Positions 1 through 7,491 are shown, numbered from the stretch's first letter. The stretch: 17,263 bases of DNA from Actinomycetota bacterium (GCA_030838265.1 JAUTXA010000227.1:1-17263), one strand, 5' to 3'. The notes: generated by a model from the sequence alone, not told the origin. Numbers and translations: made by a program.

Positions 1-2
1 GC

Positions 3-650
3 ACTCCCGGCGGAGGCTCCGGCGGGGGGACGCCGGTGGAGGGCTATTGGTATGTGTACGCCGACTTCACACAGGGCCCGCTCGGGTGTTGGGGAATCTG
101 GTTCCGACCGGTGCCGGGCTATGTGCCGACGCCGACGTCGTGGACCGAACAGGACGCCTACCGCATCGGGCAAGAGAACTTCGGCAGCACGGGCGTCCCG
201 ATGTGCAACAGCCCGGCGGCGGTGGCGTTGCAGGTGTGGCAGGACCAGAAGCCGGTGCCGGCGCAGCACCCGGCGTTGCAGCCTGACAACACGGCGGTGA
301 CAGGGAAGCGGGCGTACCTGTTGATGAACGGAAGCCAGACCTTGCAGACCACATTCCCGAACCCGTTGGGCCCGAGCCCGAGCATCTCGGCCCACGCCGT
401 CTACGACATCGACTGGGGCGACGGCACCGGCCACACCGTGACGAGCAACCCGGGAGTGGCCTGGCCCGGCGGCGCCGGTGAGATCACCCACGTCTACGCC
501 AACAAGGGCACCAGCACCATCACCGTCAATGCCACTTGGACCGGCACGTGGACCGACCCGAACGGCGGGGGTGGCAACCTTCCAGCCATAACCGTCCCGT
601 ACACACTGAACATCGACGTCGGCGAGATCCAAGCGGTGAGGAACCGATAG
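3..650 (+). CDS. PKD-domain secreted/surface protein, 3' fragment
   Basis: The frame is open to the left edge, so this is the C-terminal part of a longer protein. A GTG at 36 is probably internal, because the Gly/Pro/Ser/Thr-rich linker (TPGGGSGGGTP) begins before it. After the linker comes an aromatic-rich stretch (GYWYVYADF) with two Cys, then a PKD-like beta-sandwich ending near the stop, recognised by YDIDWGDGTG followed by ITHVYANKGTSTITV. The C-terminus GEIQAV resembles the tail of actinobacterial proteins with a Gly/Pro-rich linker plus a PKD-like domain, often found near Flp/Tad pilus genes; this is from memory. Role: probably an extracytoplasmic binding or structural protein. The signal peptide would lie upstream of the window and is not seen. 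The gene converges on the M16 gene, with only three bases between the two stops. Confidence 0.7.
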   Translation, partial: TPGGGSGGGTPVEGYWYVYADFTQGPLGCWGIWFRPVPGYVPTPTSWTEQDAYRIGQENFGSTGVPMCNSPAAVALQVWQDQKPVPAQHPALQPDNTAVTGKRAYLLMNGSQTLQTTFPNPLGPSPSISAHAVYDIDWGDGTGHTVTSNPGVAWPGGAGEITHVYANKGTSTITVNATWTGTWTDPNGGGGNLPAITVPYTLNIDVGEIQAVRNR

Positions 651-653
651 CCG

Positions 654-2003
654 CTACAGCGAGTGCACCTCGACGTCGTCGAGCAGCTCGAGTGACTCGC
701 GGACCCGTGAGGCGTCGCCGACCAGGGCGGTGACCAGGCGGCGGGGCGCCAAGAAGGCGGCACCGGCGGCGAGGACGTCGTCGATGGTCACGTCGAGCAG
801 CGCCTCGGGGAAGTCGCGGAGGTACTCGATGCCCAACCCGCCGGCGGTGAGCAACGCGATGTACGAAGCCAACCCGGCCTGGGTCTGGTGGGCCAGAGCC
901 ATGTTGCCGATGAGGTAGCGGCGGGCCCCGTCGAGCTCGTCGGCGTCGACCGGCGCAGCGGCCATCCGTCCCAGCTCGTAGCGGATCTCGACCAGGGCCG
1001 CGGCTGTGACCTCGGTGGCCACGTCGGCGCCGACGTTGAAGTTCGACGCCTCGTGGCGATGCTCGATGCCGGAGTGCGGCGAGTAGGTGTAGCCCCGCCG
1101 CTCCCTGATGTTCTCGACCAGCCGGGAGGAGAAGTAGCCCCCGAACACCATGTTGGCCAGGGCCAGCGCCGGGTAGCCGGCCGCCGTGCGCGACAGGGCG
1201 TTGCCGCCCACCCGGATGTTGGTCTGCACGGCCCCGGGCCGGTCGACCAAGACGATGGGTCCGGTCGAGAACGGAGCCGGCGCCGGAAGGCCGACCTTGC
1301 CGCCCCGCACGCCCTTCCACCCGCCGAAGGCCCGCTCGGCCAGGTCGAGGGCCCGCTCGGGACGCAGCTCGCCGACGAGGACGAGGGCCGAGCCGTTGGG
1401 CAGCAGCCGTCCGTCCTTGGCCTTCACCAGCGAGGCTCGCTTCAGGGCCTCGACCGACTCGACCGCAGGCAGCACCCTCGCATAGGGGTGGCTGCCGTAG
1501 ATGCGCTCGACCAAGGCCTTCTGGGCCTGGAGGGCGGGTTGGCTCCCGCCGATCACGACCTCTTGGGCGACGCGGGCCTTCTGGAGCTCGACCTCGTCCT
1601 TCGGGAAGGCGGGCTCGGCGATGGCCTCGGCCATGAGCTCGAGGAAAGGCGCCAAGTTGCCGGACAGCACCGAGCCGGCCAGCGACAGCTCCTCGGACCC
1701 GGCGCTGGCGAACAGTCCCGAACCCATGAGCTGGAGGTGCTCGGCGATGTCGGTGGCCGATCGGGTGGCGGTGCCGGAGAGCAAGGTGCCGGCCAGCACC
1801 CGCTCGGCCGCGCCGTCGCCCACGGCCTTGCCCCGGGCGATGGGGATGCGGAGCCGGGCCTCGACGCGCGGCACGCCGGTGCGGCGGACGGCCATGACCC
1901 GCAGACCGTTGCGCAGGGTCCGCTCGGCGACGGGCGGCAGCTTGGGCGGCTGGGCGTCGGCCACCTCGGGCAGCGAGGCGGGAAGGGTTGCGGTGTCGCT
2001 CAC
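654..2003 (-). CDS. M16 family peptidase-like protein, non-catalytic partner subunit
   Basis: A 449-aa insulinase/processing-peptidase fold protein with no signal peptide. The N-terminal M16 half (about residues 27-230) has AAERVLA near residues 65-71 where active members have HXXEH, so the zinc site is missing. The C-terminal half keeps the substrate-binding R/Y pattern, FGGYFSSRLVENIRERRGYTYS near residues 287-308. Bacterial M16B enzymes commonly work as a heterodimer of one HXXEH subunit and one R/Y subunit, and the preceding gene supplies the former. I chose the GTG at 2003 because it overlaps the upstream stop as GTGA, a classic translational-coupling junction. The open frame extends upstream to 2216, but that part lies wholly inside the upstream gene and has no homology-like content. 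Confidence 0.9.
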   Translation of the reverse strand: MSDTATLPASLPEVADAQPPKLPPVAERTLRNGLRVMAVRRTGVPRVEARLRIPIARGKAVGDGAAERVLAGTLLSGTATRSATDIAEHLQLMGSGLFASAGSEELSLAGSVLSGNLAPFLELMAEAIAEPAFPKDEVELQKARVAQEVVIGGSQPALQAQKALVERIYGSHPYARVLPAVESVEALKRASLVKAKDGRLLPNGSALVLVGELRPERALDLAERAFGGWKGVRGGKVGLPAPAPFSTGPIVLVDRPGAVQTNIRVGGNALSRTAAGYPALALANMVFGGYFSSRLVENIRERRGYTYSPHSGIEHRHEASNFNVGADVATEVTAAALVEIRYELGRMAAAPVDADELDGARRYLIGNMALAHQTQAGLASYIALLTAGGLGIEYLRDFPEALLDVTIDDVLAAGAAFLAPRRLVTALVGDASRVRESLELLDDVEVHSL

Positions 2004-3508
2004 TTTGGGCTCCCGGGCTGGATGTCGACGACGGCACGGTGCTTGGGGTTGAGCCACTGCGAGGCGGCCTCGCGAACGTCGGCGGCGCGCACCCGGGCCA
2101 TCTCGGCGGGCAGGTCGTTGAGCAGCGACGGCTTGCCGCGCTGCTGCTCGAGGACAGCGAGGTGCAGCCCCCGGTACATGAAGTTGTCGGCCTGCTGGAG
2201 GTAGCCCGACAGCCACGAGGTGCGCACCCGTTCGAGCTCGACCTCGTCGAGGTCGGAGGCGACCTTCTCGACCTCCTCGTCGATGGCCTTGAGGATGCCG
2301 TCGGGTCCCCCGCCTTGGTAGTAGGCCACGAGCTGCATCGGCGTTGGGTCCCGCACCTCGAAGGGGTTGCCGAAGAGGCCGATCATCCCGAAGGCGTGGC
2401 TGGCCAGACGATCCTCCTTGACCAGGCGCTGGTAGAGGCGCGACGCCTCGCCATCGGTCAAGACCTCGGTCAGCATCACCGCGGCCAGGTACTGCTTGAG
2501 GTTCCGGCCCGTCGGGTCGGGCACCCGGTAGCCGACGGCGACGGCCGGGGCTGGGGCCATGGGGTCGTGGTGGGTGACCCGCTTCTCCTTCTTGGGCGCG
2601 TCCTCGGCGAACGACGGCCGCTTGGGCGCGGGTCGGCGGGGCAGGTCGCCGAAGTGCTTCTCGACGAGGGCCATGGCCTTGTCGACCGCGAAGTCACCCG
2701 TCACCGAGAGCACGGCGTTGGCCGGCGCGTAGTACTTCTTGAAGAAGTCGGCCGCGTCGGCGACCGTGGCCGACTCGAGATCCTCGAACGACCCGTAGCC
2801 GTTGTGGGCGTTGTTGAAGGTGTCGAAGAGGACGGGCGGGAGCAAGATCCACGGGAACCCGCCGTAGGGGCGGTTGAGGACGTTGACCCGGATCTCCTCC
2901 TTCACCACCGCGATCTGGTTCTGCAGCGTCTCTTCATTGAGGCGGACGGCGCGCATGCGGTCGGCCTCGAGGAAGAGCCCCATCTCGAGGGCGGTCGAGG
3001 GCAGCTCCTCGAAGTAGTTGGTGTAGTCGGTGTTGGTGCTGCCGTTGAACGTCCCGCCGTTGCCCTGGACGAGCTTGGCGTGCTGCAGCTTCTCGAGCGA
3101 CGCCGACCCCTCGAACATGAGGTGCTCGAAGAGGTGGGCGAAGCCGGTGCGGCCTTGCGGCTCGGAGCGGAAGCCGACGTCGTAGTAGACGGCGACGTTC
3201 ACGGCCGGCGACGACCGGTCGGGGGCGAGGACGACCTTGAGCCCGTTGCTCAGCGTCGCCCGCTCGATGGGGAAGGTGAGCTTGGCGACCTGGCCGGTGA
3301 CGACCTTGGCGGGCCGCCGGGCCGGCGCCGTCGCCTTCTTGGCCGTCGCCTTCTTGGCCGTCGCCTTCTTGGCCGGTGCCCTCTTGGCTGGCGCCTTCTT
3401 GGCCGTCGCCTGCTTGGCCGTCGCCTTCTTGGCCGGTGCCTTGGCCTTCTTGGCGACTGCCTTCTTGGCCGGTGCCTTCTTCGACTTCGTTGTCTTGGTG
3501 GCTGCCAC
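2000..3508 (-). CDS. M16 family zinc metallopeptidase with Lys/Ala-rich N-terminal tail
   Basis: A 502-aa M16B peptidase. The zinc motif is HLFEH at residues 125-129, with the third ligand probably E204 or E205 in VVKEEIR about 75 residues later. The conserved substrate strand NGGTFNGSTNTDYTNY follows the motif. The conserved domain starts near residue 78 (FPIERATLSNGLKVV). Residues 4-68 are a histone-H1-like tail built from AKKAT/AKKAP pentapeptides. The GTG at 3508 is the only plausible start: I found no ATG, GTG or TTG between it and the conserved domain, and the longer frame (to 3928) lies inside holA. A TAGGGT hexamer lies 8 bases upstream, overlapping the holA stop. The protein is probably the active subunit of a heterodimer with the next gene. 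The role of the tail is unknown (nucleic-acid or membrane association is possible). Confidence 0.92.
   Translation of the reverse strand: MAATKTTKSKKAPAKKAVAKKAKAPAKKATAKQATAKKAPAKRAPAKKATAKKATAKKATAPARRPAKVVTGQVAKLTFPIERATLSNGLKVVLAPDRSSPAVNVAVYYDVGFRSEPQGRTGFAHLFEHLMFEGSASLEKLQHAKLVQGNGGTFNGSTNTDYTNYFEELPSTALEMGLFLEADRMRAVRLNEETLQNQIAVVKEEIRVNVLNRPYGGFPWILLPPVLFDTFNNAHNGYGSFEDLESATVADAADFFKKYYAPANAVLSVTGDFAVDKAMALVEKHFGDLPRRPAPKRPSFAEDAPKKEKRVTHHDPMAPAPAVAVGYRVPDPTGRNLKQYLAAVMLTEVLTDGEASRLYQRLVKEDRLASHAFGMIGLFGNPFEVRDPTPMQLVAYYQGGGPDGILKAIDEEVEKVASDLDEVELERVRTSWLSGYLQQADNFMYRGLHLAVLEQQRGKPSLLNDLPAEMARVRAADVREAASQWLNPKHRAVVDIQPGSPK
3330..3434 (-). repeat. Seven tandem 15-bp units encoding the AKKA[T/P] tail
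   Basis: On the plus strand the unit gtcgccttcttggcc is repeated head-to-tail at 3330, 3345, 3360 and 3420, with diverged copies at 3375, 3390 and 3405. Less regular copies continue to about 3482. Each unit encodes five residues, AKKA plus T or P, of the N-terminal tail of the M16 peptidase. Near-identical tandem units like this can gain or lose copies by slippage, so tail length may vary between strains. Confidence 0.9.
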
Positions 3509-3516
3509 GAGGGGCG

Positions 3517-3522
3517 ACCCTA
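3517..3522 (-). promoter_or_regulatory. Internal -10 element of the M16 pair, formed by the holA stop codon
   Basis: TAGGGT on the minus strand, 8 bases before GTG 3508. Its TAG (3522-3520) is the holA stop codon. AGGG could alternatively act as a weak Shine-Dalgarno site. Confidence 0.4.
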
Positions 3523-4542
3523 GCGCCGCGCTCCTGACCTCGCGGACGGGCGCGACCCGGCGCGGGCCAGCCGGCACAGCCGGGCCACCAGCACTTCGAG
3601 GATGAGGTCGTCGGGCGACTCGCTCGCTCCCCGCAAATCGAGGTCGCACTGGGCCAGCAGGACGATGGCCTGGCCGATGCCGTCCGACCCCAGCCGCCGG
3701 GCCTGGGTGAGGGCCTTCTTGGCCGGGTAGGGCGCCATCCCCAGCATCGACGCGGCCTGCGACTCGCTGCTCACCCCACTCCCGTCGAGACGGAGCATGG
3801 CCTGGAAGTGCCGGTGCAGGGTGGCCATGATCACCAGGGGGTGACGCTCGCCGGCTCCGGTCATCCGATGCAGCAGGATCAGGGCGGCCTCGGTCTCGCC
3901 CCGGTCGATGGCGTCGGTGAGATCCCACGGCGCCACGCCGCCCGCTTCGCCCAGGAAGGGCTCGACCTCTGCGGTGCCGACCTTGGCATCAGGGCCGTAG
4001 GTGGTGGCGAGGGCATCGAGCAGCGAGGAGAGACGCCCCACGTCCTCGCCGAGATGGTCGCCGATGAGCTTGCCGGCGGCGGCGTCGAGGGTCACCGGCG
4101 CGTCCTTGAGCTTGTCGACCAACCACGAGGTGCGGGCCTTGGCCGACGACGGCACCGATGCGTCGACGACGTGGCCCACCTTCTTCACCGCGTTGAGGAG
4201 CTTGGGCGGCGTCTGCCCGCCTCCGGCCACCAGCACGATCACGGCGTCGGCCGACGGCTCGCCCAGATAGGCCAGCAGGGGCTCGACCTCGTCGGTGCGG
4301 AAGCGGCCCACGTCGCGGAGCACCACCACCCGGCGGGCGGCGAGCATCGATGGGGTCAGGCAGGCCTCGACGGCGGCGGACGGGCCGTTCTCGCCGTCGG
4401 CCCCGAGATCCTCGACCGCCAGGTTGGGGTCGTCGTCACCGACGGCGAAACCCACCACCTCGCGCACGGCATCGGCGGCGAGGGACGGGTCATCGCCCTT
4501 GATCAGATAGGCGGGCACCACCGGTAGCTCGGTCTTGGTCAC
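3520..4542 (-). CDS. holA: DNA polymerase III delta subunit (clamp loader)
   Basis: At 340 aa this is the usual length for HolA, the subunit that opens the beta sliding clamp during replication. Recognisable features are the N-terminal AYLIKGDDPSLAADAV start typical of the family, an AAA+-like domain without a functional P-loop (RRVVVLRDVGRF, then VIVLVAGGG), and the C-terminal collar helices (ERHPLVIMATLHRHFQAMLRL, then AIVLLAQCDLDLRGASESPDDLILEVLVARLCRL in pieces). The start is GTG at 4542, preceded by GGAGG at 4551-4547 with a short 4-base spacer. The folP2-like stop lies 10 bases upstream. comEA-comEC-holA is a widespread bacterial order; here folP2 sits between comEC and holA. Confidence 0.92.
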   Translation of the reverse strand: MTKTELPVVPAYLIKGDDPSLAADAVREVVGFAVGDDDPNLAVEDLGADGENGPSAAVEACLTPSMLAARRVVVLRDVGRFRTDEVEPLLAYLGEPSADAVIVLVAGGGQTPPKLLNAVKKVGHVVDASVPSSAKARTSWLVDKLKDAPVTLDAAAGKLIGDHLGEDVGRLSSLLDALATTYGPDAKVGTAEVEPFLGEAGGVAPWDLTDAIDRGETEAALILLHRMTGAGERHPLVIMATLHRHFQAMLRLDGSGVSSESQAASMLGMAPYPAKKALTQARRLGSDGIGQAIVLLAQCDLDLRGASESPDDLILEVLVARLCRLARAGSRPSARSGARR

Positions 4543-4546
4543 TCGG

Positions 4547-4551
4547 CCTCC
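4547..4551 (-). promoter_or_regulatory. Shine-Dalgarno site of holA
   Basis: GGAGG on the minus strand, 4 bases before the holA GTG. It is one of the few clear ribosome-binding sites in the window and it decides the GTG start. Confidence 0.6.
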
Positions 4552-4552
4552 A

Positions 4553-5386
4553 TCACTCAGCCTCGGTCACGGCGGCCAACACGTCGCAGACGCGCCGCGT
4601 CCCTTCGACATCGTGGGCCCGGATGATGCGGCAACCCAAGGTGACGCCGAGGGCGGCGGCGGCGAGCGAGGCGTCGCGCCGCTCGTCGATCTCGAGGTCG
4701 AGCATGCGTCCCAAAAAGGTCTTGTTCGAGGCCGACAGCAGCAGCGGGTAGCCAAGGGTGGCGATGACGTTCGAGGCCCGCAACAGCTCGAGCGACTGCG
4801 GCGCCGTCTTGCCCAGGTCGAGACCGGCGTCGACGACGATGCGGGCCGACGGGATGCCACACGCCTCGGCCTGATGGGCTCGCTCGGTGAGGAAGTCGCG
4901 GACCGCCACCACAACTCCCTCGGGGTACTCGGGCGCCGGGTCGGGGACGCGAGGCTCGAGGCGGATGTGGGTGGCGACGACCGTGGCGCCCGCCGCCGCC
5001 GCCACCGGGAGGTACTCGGGGTCGCCGAAGCCGGAGATGTCGTTGCCGATGGTCGCGCCGGCGGCGTAGGCGGCCTTGGCCACCGAGGCCCGCCACGTGT
5101 CGACCGACAGCGGCAGGTCGAAGCGCTGGTGCAGAGCCTCGAGGGCCGGGATCACCCGCTCGAGCTCCTCGGCCTCGGTGACCTCGGGGCCGGGCCCGGC
5201 CTTGACCCCCCCGACGTCGAGGATGTCAGCGCCCTCGTTGACCAGCTGCTCGGCGCGGAGGAGGAAGGCGTCCATCTCGAAGAAGGCGCCCTTGTCGAAG
5301 AATGAGTCGGTGGTGCGGTTGAGGATGCCCATCACCAGGCTGCGGGTGGTGAGGTCGTAGGTCCGGTCACCGAGGTCGAGCCGCAT
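4553..5386 (-). CDS. folP2: Dihydropteroate synthase homologue, FolP2 type
   Basis: A 277-aa TIM-barrel pterin-binding protein. It shows the DHPS landmarks MGILNRTTDSFFDKG (19-33), GADILDVGG (52-60), LSVDTWR (93-99), ND (115-116) and RAHDV (256-260). Several signature positions instead match mycobacterial FolP2 (Rv1207) as I remember it: VGGVKAGPG in place of VGGESTRPG in the p-aminobenzoate/sulfonamide loop, SNK (220-222) in place of SRK, and DAGLDLGK (186-193) in place of DPGIGFGK. FolP2 of mycobacteria is reported to lack classical DHPS activity, so the reaction is uncertain. The ATG at 5386 starts 12 bases after comEC ends and has TAGGTT 8 bases upstream. The longer open frame (to 5914) overlaps comEC and is rejected. 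Confidence 0.85.
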   Translation of the reverse strand: MRLDLGDRTYDLTTRSLVMGILNRTTDSFFDKGAFFEMDAFLLRAEQLVNEGADILDVGGVKAGPGPEVTEAEELERVIPALEALHQRFDLPLSVDTWRASVAKAAYAAGATIGNDISGFGDPEYLPVAAAAGATVVATHIRLEPRVPDPAPEYPEGVVVAVRDFLTERAHQAEACGIPSARIVVDAGLDLGKTAPQSLELLRASNVIATLGYPLLLSASNKTFLGRMLDLEIDERRDASLAAAALGVTLGCRIIRAHDVEGTRRVCDVLAAVTEAE

Positions 5387-5394
5387 CGATGGCG

Positions 5395-5400
5395 AACCTA
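5395..5400 (-). promoter_or_regulatory. Internal -10 element of folP2, formed by the comEC stop codon
   Basis: TAGGTT on the minus strand, 8 bases before ATG 5386. Its TAG (5400-5398) is the comEC stop codon. It is the same arrangement as at the holA-M16 junction. Confidence 0.4.
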
Positions 5401-6699
5401 CCCGCCGACGTGGCCCAAGGGCAGCGAAGCACAGCGGTGGGCCACGGCCGCCACCCACCACAGCAGGGCTCGGGTCGGGAGGTGGAGCACGACGGCGATG
5501 GGCGCGGGGACGAGGCCGGCCACCAGGCCCGCGGTCATGCCCCACACCATGATCGGCCCGGCCGCCGGGATGGCCAGGAGGTTGGCGGGCAGGGACGCCA
5601 CCGGGACGCCCCCGAAGACGTTCATGAGGATGGGCGCCACCCCCACCTGGGCCGCGGTGGTGATGGCCAGCGCTTCGGCGAGGGGACGGGGCCCGGGGAG
5701 GCGGGCCGTGAGGGGTTTGGCCAGCAGCGCGATGCCGGCGCACGCCCCCACCGAGAGCAGGAAGCCGACGGAGTGGACGAGCTGCGGGTCGATGAGGACG
5801 AGGCCGCTCACGGCCAGGGCGAGCAGCCGCAGCGGTGGCGCCCTCCTCCCCAGGGTGACGGCCGTCATGGCCAGGGCGGCCATGGCTTCGGCCCGCAAGA
5901 CGCTCGGCTCCCACCGGGTCAGCACGCCGAAGAGGAAGAGAACGGCGAAGCCCGCCAGCAGCCGGCCCCGCATCCCCAGCAACCGCAGCAGCGGGCCGGC
6001 CACCACCAAGACGAACGCCACGTTCTCCCCCGAGACGACCAGCAGGTGTGTGAGGCCCGAGTCGCGGAAGGCCTGCTTGGTCTCAGGCGACTGGCCGCGG
6101 CCATCACCGAGGACGAACCCGAGGAAGAGGGCCCGCTGTTGGTCGGGCAGGCTGGCCGCGCCCCTGGTGAGGTCGCGGCGGACGGCGTTGGCCAGCCGAC
6201 TGGCGACATTGCCCTCTCGGGGCTCGTCGACCGTCGACACCGAGAGACGTCCGACGATGTGCTTGGGAGCGAGGAAGGGCCGGGCCTTGTCGGGCAGGGC
6301 GCGGACCACGCCGGTCACCCGCACCCGCTCGCCCGCCAGCCGAGGGGCGAGGGCGGCGGCCGCGTCCTTGCGGGCCCACGCGTCGAGGTGGTGATGACCG
6401 AGGAGGACGGTGGCCCGCTGCGTCCCCCCAAGGGCAGGCGCAGGGTCGGTGAGCAGGGTGACGGTGGCGTCGACCTGGGCCGCCTCGATCGGGACGCGCA
6501 GGGCAGCGGCCGACCGGGCCCCGAGGCTCGAGGCGACGAGGGCGGCGGCCCCGCACAGCACGAGGGTCCGTCCCGCCTTCAGGGCGCACGCCGCGGCCAC
6601 GACGACCAGGGCCAGGGGGACGGGCCGGGCCGCCAGGGCCCCGCCCATGGTGCTGGCGGCCAGGGCCAGCGACTTGAGGGCCTCGCCCCGCTCGGCCAT
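5398..6699 (-). CDS. comEC: ComEC/Rec2-type DNA uptake channel, lacking the C-terminal hydrolase domain
   Basis: A 433-aa polytopic membrane protein. A hydrophobic N-terminus (residues about 10-65) and a soluble OB-like segment (about 70-155, ending VRVTGVVRALPD) precede the Competence domain, recognised by SGLTHLLVVSGENVAFV near residues 214-230 and followed by several membrane helices. In transformation ComEC conducts single-stranded DNA across the cytoplasmic membrane. Long ComEC proteins (about 700-800 aa) add a metallo-beta-lactamase domain; this one stops at GHVGG after the membrane part. The ATG at 6699 overlaps the comEA stop as TGATG; a GTG one codon earlier (6702) is also possible. 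Being directly downstream of comEA supports the assignment. Confidence 0.9.
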   Translation of the reverse strand: MAERGEALKSLALAASTMGGALAARPVPLALVVVAAACALKAGRTLVLCGAAALVASSLGARSAAALRVPIEAAQVDATVTLLTDPAPALGGTQRATVLLGHHHLDAWARKDAAAALAPRLAGERVRVTGVVRALPDKARPFLAPKHIVGRLSVSTVDEPREGNVASRLANAVRRDLTRGAASLPDQQRALFLGFVLGDGRGQSPETKQAFRDSGLTHLLVVSGENVAFVLVVAGPLLRLLGMRGRLLAGFAVLFLFGVLTRWEPSVLRAEAMAALAMTAVTLGRRAPPLRLLALAVSGLVLIDPQLVHSVGFLLSVGACAGIALLAKPLTARLPGPRPLAEALAITTAAQVGVAPILMNVFGGVPVASLPANLLAIPAAGPIMVWGMTAGLVAGLVPAPIAVVLHLPTRALLWWVAAVAHRCASLPLGHVGG

Positions 6700-7478
6700 C
6701 ACACGCGGGCGCGGGGACGGATCTGGTCGAGCTTCGACGGGCCGATGCCGCGCACGTTGAGGAGGTCGTCGACGCGGTGGAAGGGCCCGTGCTGGGTGCG
6801 GTAGCTGATGATCGACTGGGCGGTGGACGGGCCGACGCCGGGGAGCGACTCGAGTTCGGCCTCGGTGGCGGTGTTGAGGTTGACGATGGCGTCGGTCGAC
6901 GCGCCGCCCGCGCCCCCGAGCTGAGCCGAGCCACCGCCGGTCGGGCCGACCTCGGCCGGAGGCGTCTCGCCCACGCGGGGGACGTACACCCGCTGGCCGT
7001 CACCCACCTTGGCGGCCAGGTTCATGACCGACAGGTCGGCCCCTCCGGTGACGCCGCCGGCTGCGTCGATGGCGTCGGTGACGCGCACGTCGCCGGTCAG
7101 CCGGTACACCCCCGGGTGCACGACCGCCCCGGCCACGTAGACCACGACCACGCCGGAGCCACCGCCGTCGCCGGCCACCGTGGTCGACGACCCGCCCGAC
7201 CGGAACCCGGACGGGTCCGACGCCGTCCCGGCCCGGGGCAGGGCCGAGTCGGCGACCCCCGACCCCCCACCCAGGGCGCCACCGGCGACGCGGGGCGCGA
7301 GCACGGCGACGACCAGCACCACGACCACCACGAAGCCGGCGACCGAGACGGCGGCCCAGCGCAGGCGCGCCGACAGCCCCGTCCACCACCGCCAGGCCTC
7401 GTCGGCCCGGTCGCGCCACGTCGGCGGCGGCAGCGGACGCGGCAACCCACGACCAGCAACGGGGGGATCAGCGGACAA
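6699..7478 (-). CDS. comEA: ComEA competence DNA receptor
   Basis: A 259-aa membrane-anchored double-stranded DNA receptor. The order is a cytoplasmic N-terminus with Trp-rich segment, one membrane helix (about 41-60), a Gly/Ser-rich linker, an SLBB domain (about 110-168, VVVYVAGAVVHPGVYRL), a second Gly-rich linker, and a C-terminal helix-hairpin-helix pair (199-255) with VNLNTATEAELESLPGVG and VRGIG. The HhH module binds DNA outside the membrane and hands it to ComEC. The start is a TTG at 7478, supported by GGGAG at 7491-7487 with an 8-base spacer. The frame ends by overlapping comEC. It is the first gene of the comEA-comEC-folP2-holA-M16-M16 block. Confidence 0.93.
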   Translation of the reverse strand: MSADPPVAGRGLPRPLPPPTWRDRADEAWRWWTGLSARLRWAAVSVAGFVVVVVLVVAVLAPRVAGGALGGGSGVADSALPRAGTASDPSGFRSGGSSTTVAGDGGGSGVVVVYVAGAVVHPGVYRLTGDVRVTDAIDAAGGVTGGADLSVMNLAAKVGDGQRVYVPRVGETPPAEVGPTGGGSAQLGGAGGASTDAIVNLNTATEAELESLPGVGPSTAQSIISYRTQHGPFHRVDDLLNVRGIGPSKLDQIRPRARV

Positions 7479-7486
7479 CGGGCGCG

Positions 7487-7491
7487 CTCCC
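7487..7491 (-). promoter_or_regulatory. Shine-Dalgarno site deciding the comEA TTG start
   Basis: GGGAG on the minus strand, 8 bases upstream of TTG 7478. It is the best-spaced ribosome-binding site in the window and makes the rare TTG start credible. Confidence 0.55.

Noticed and set aside
3330..3482. Tandem 15-bp repeats as a possible CRISPR or regulatory array
   Set aside because: There are no spacers, the period is exactly five codons, and the units stay in frame with the peptidase gene.
888..3523. Long plus-strand open frames opposite the M16 genes (888-2204 and 1988-3523)
   Set aside because: They are antisense shadows produced by G+C-rich third positions. Their composition is Gly/Arg/Leu-rich low complexity, with no recognisable domain, and both opposing M16 genes have clear family motifs.
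3237..3605. Plus-strand frame rich in AFLAVAFLAG, looking like a membrane protein
   Set aside because: It is the complement of the AKKA repeat tail. The hydrophobic repeat follows from the reverse reading of Lys/Ala codons.
5387..5914. N-terminal extension of the folP2-like gene
   Set aside because: The extension lies inside comEC, is Arg/Pro/Gly low complexity, and the DHPS fold begins at the ATG at 5386.
5389..6804. 471-residue plus-strand frame opposite comEC
   Set aside because: Antisense shadow with Gly/Gln/Arg/His-rich composition. comEC on the other strand has the competence motif and membrane helices.
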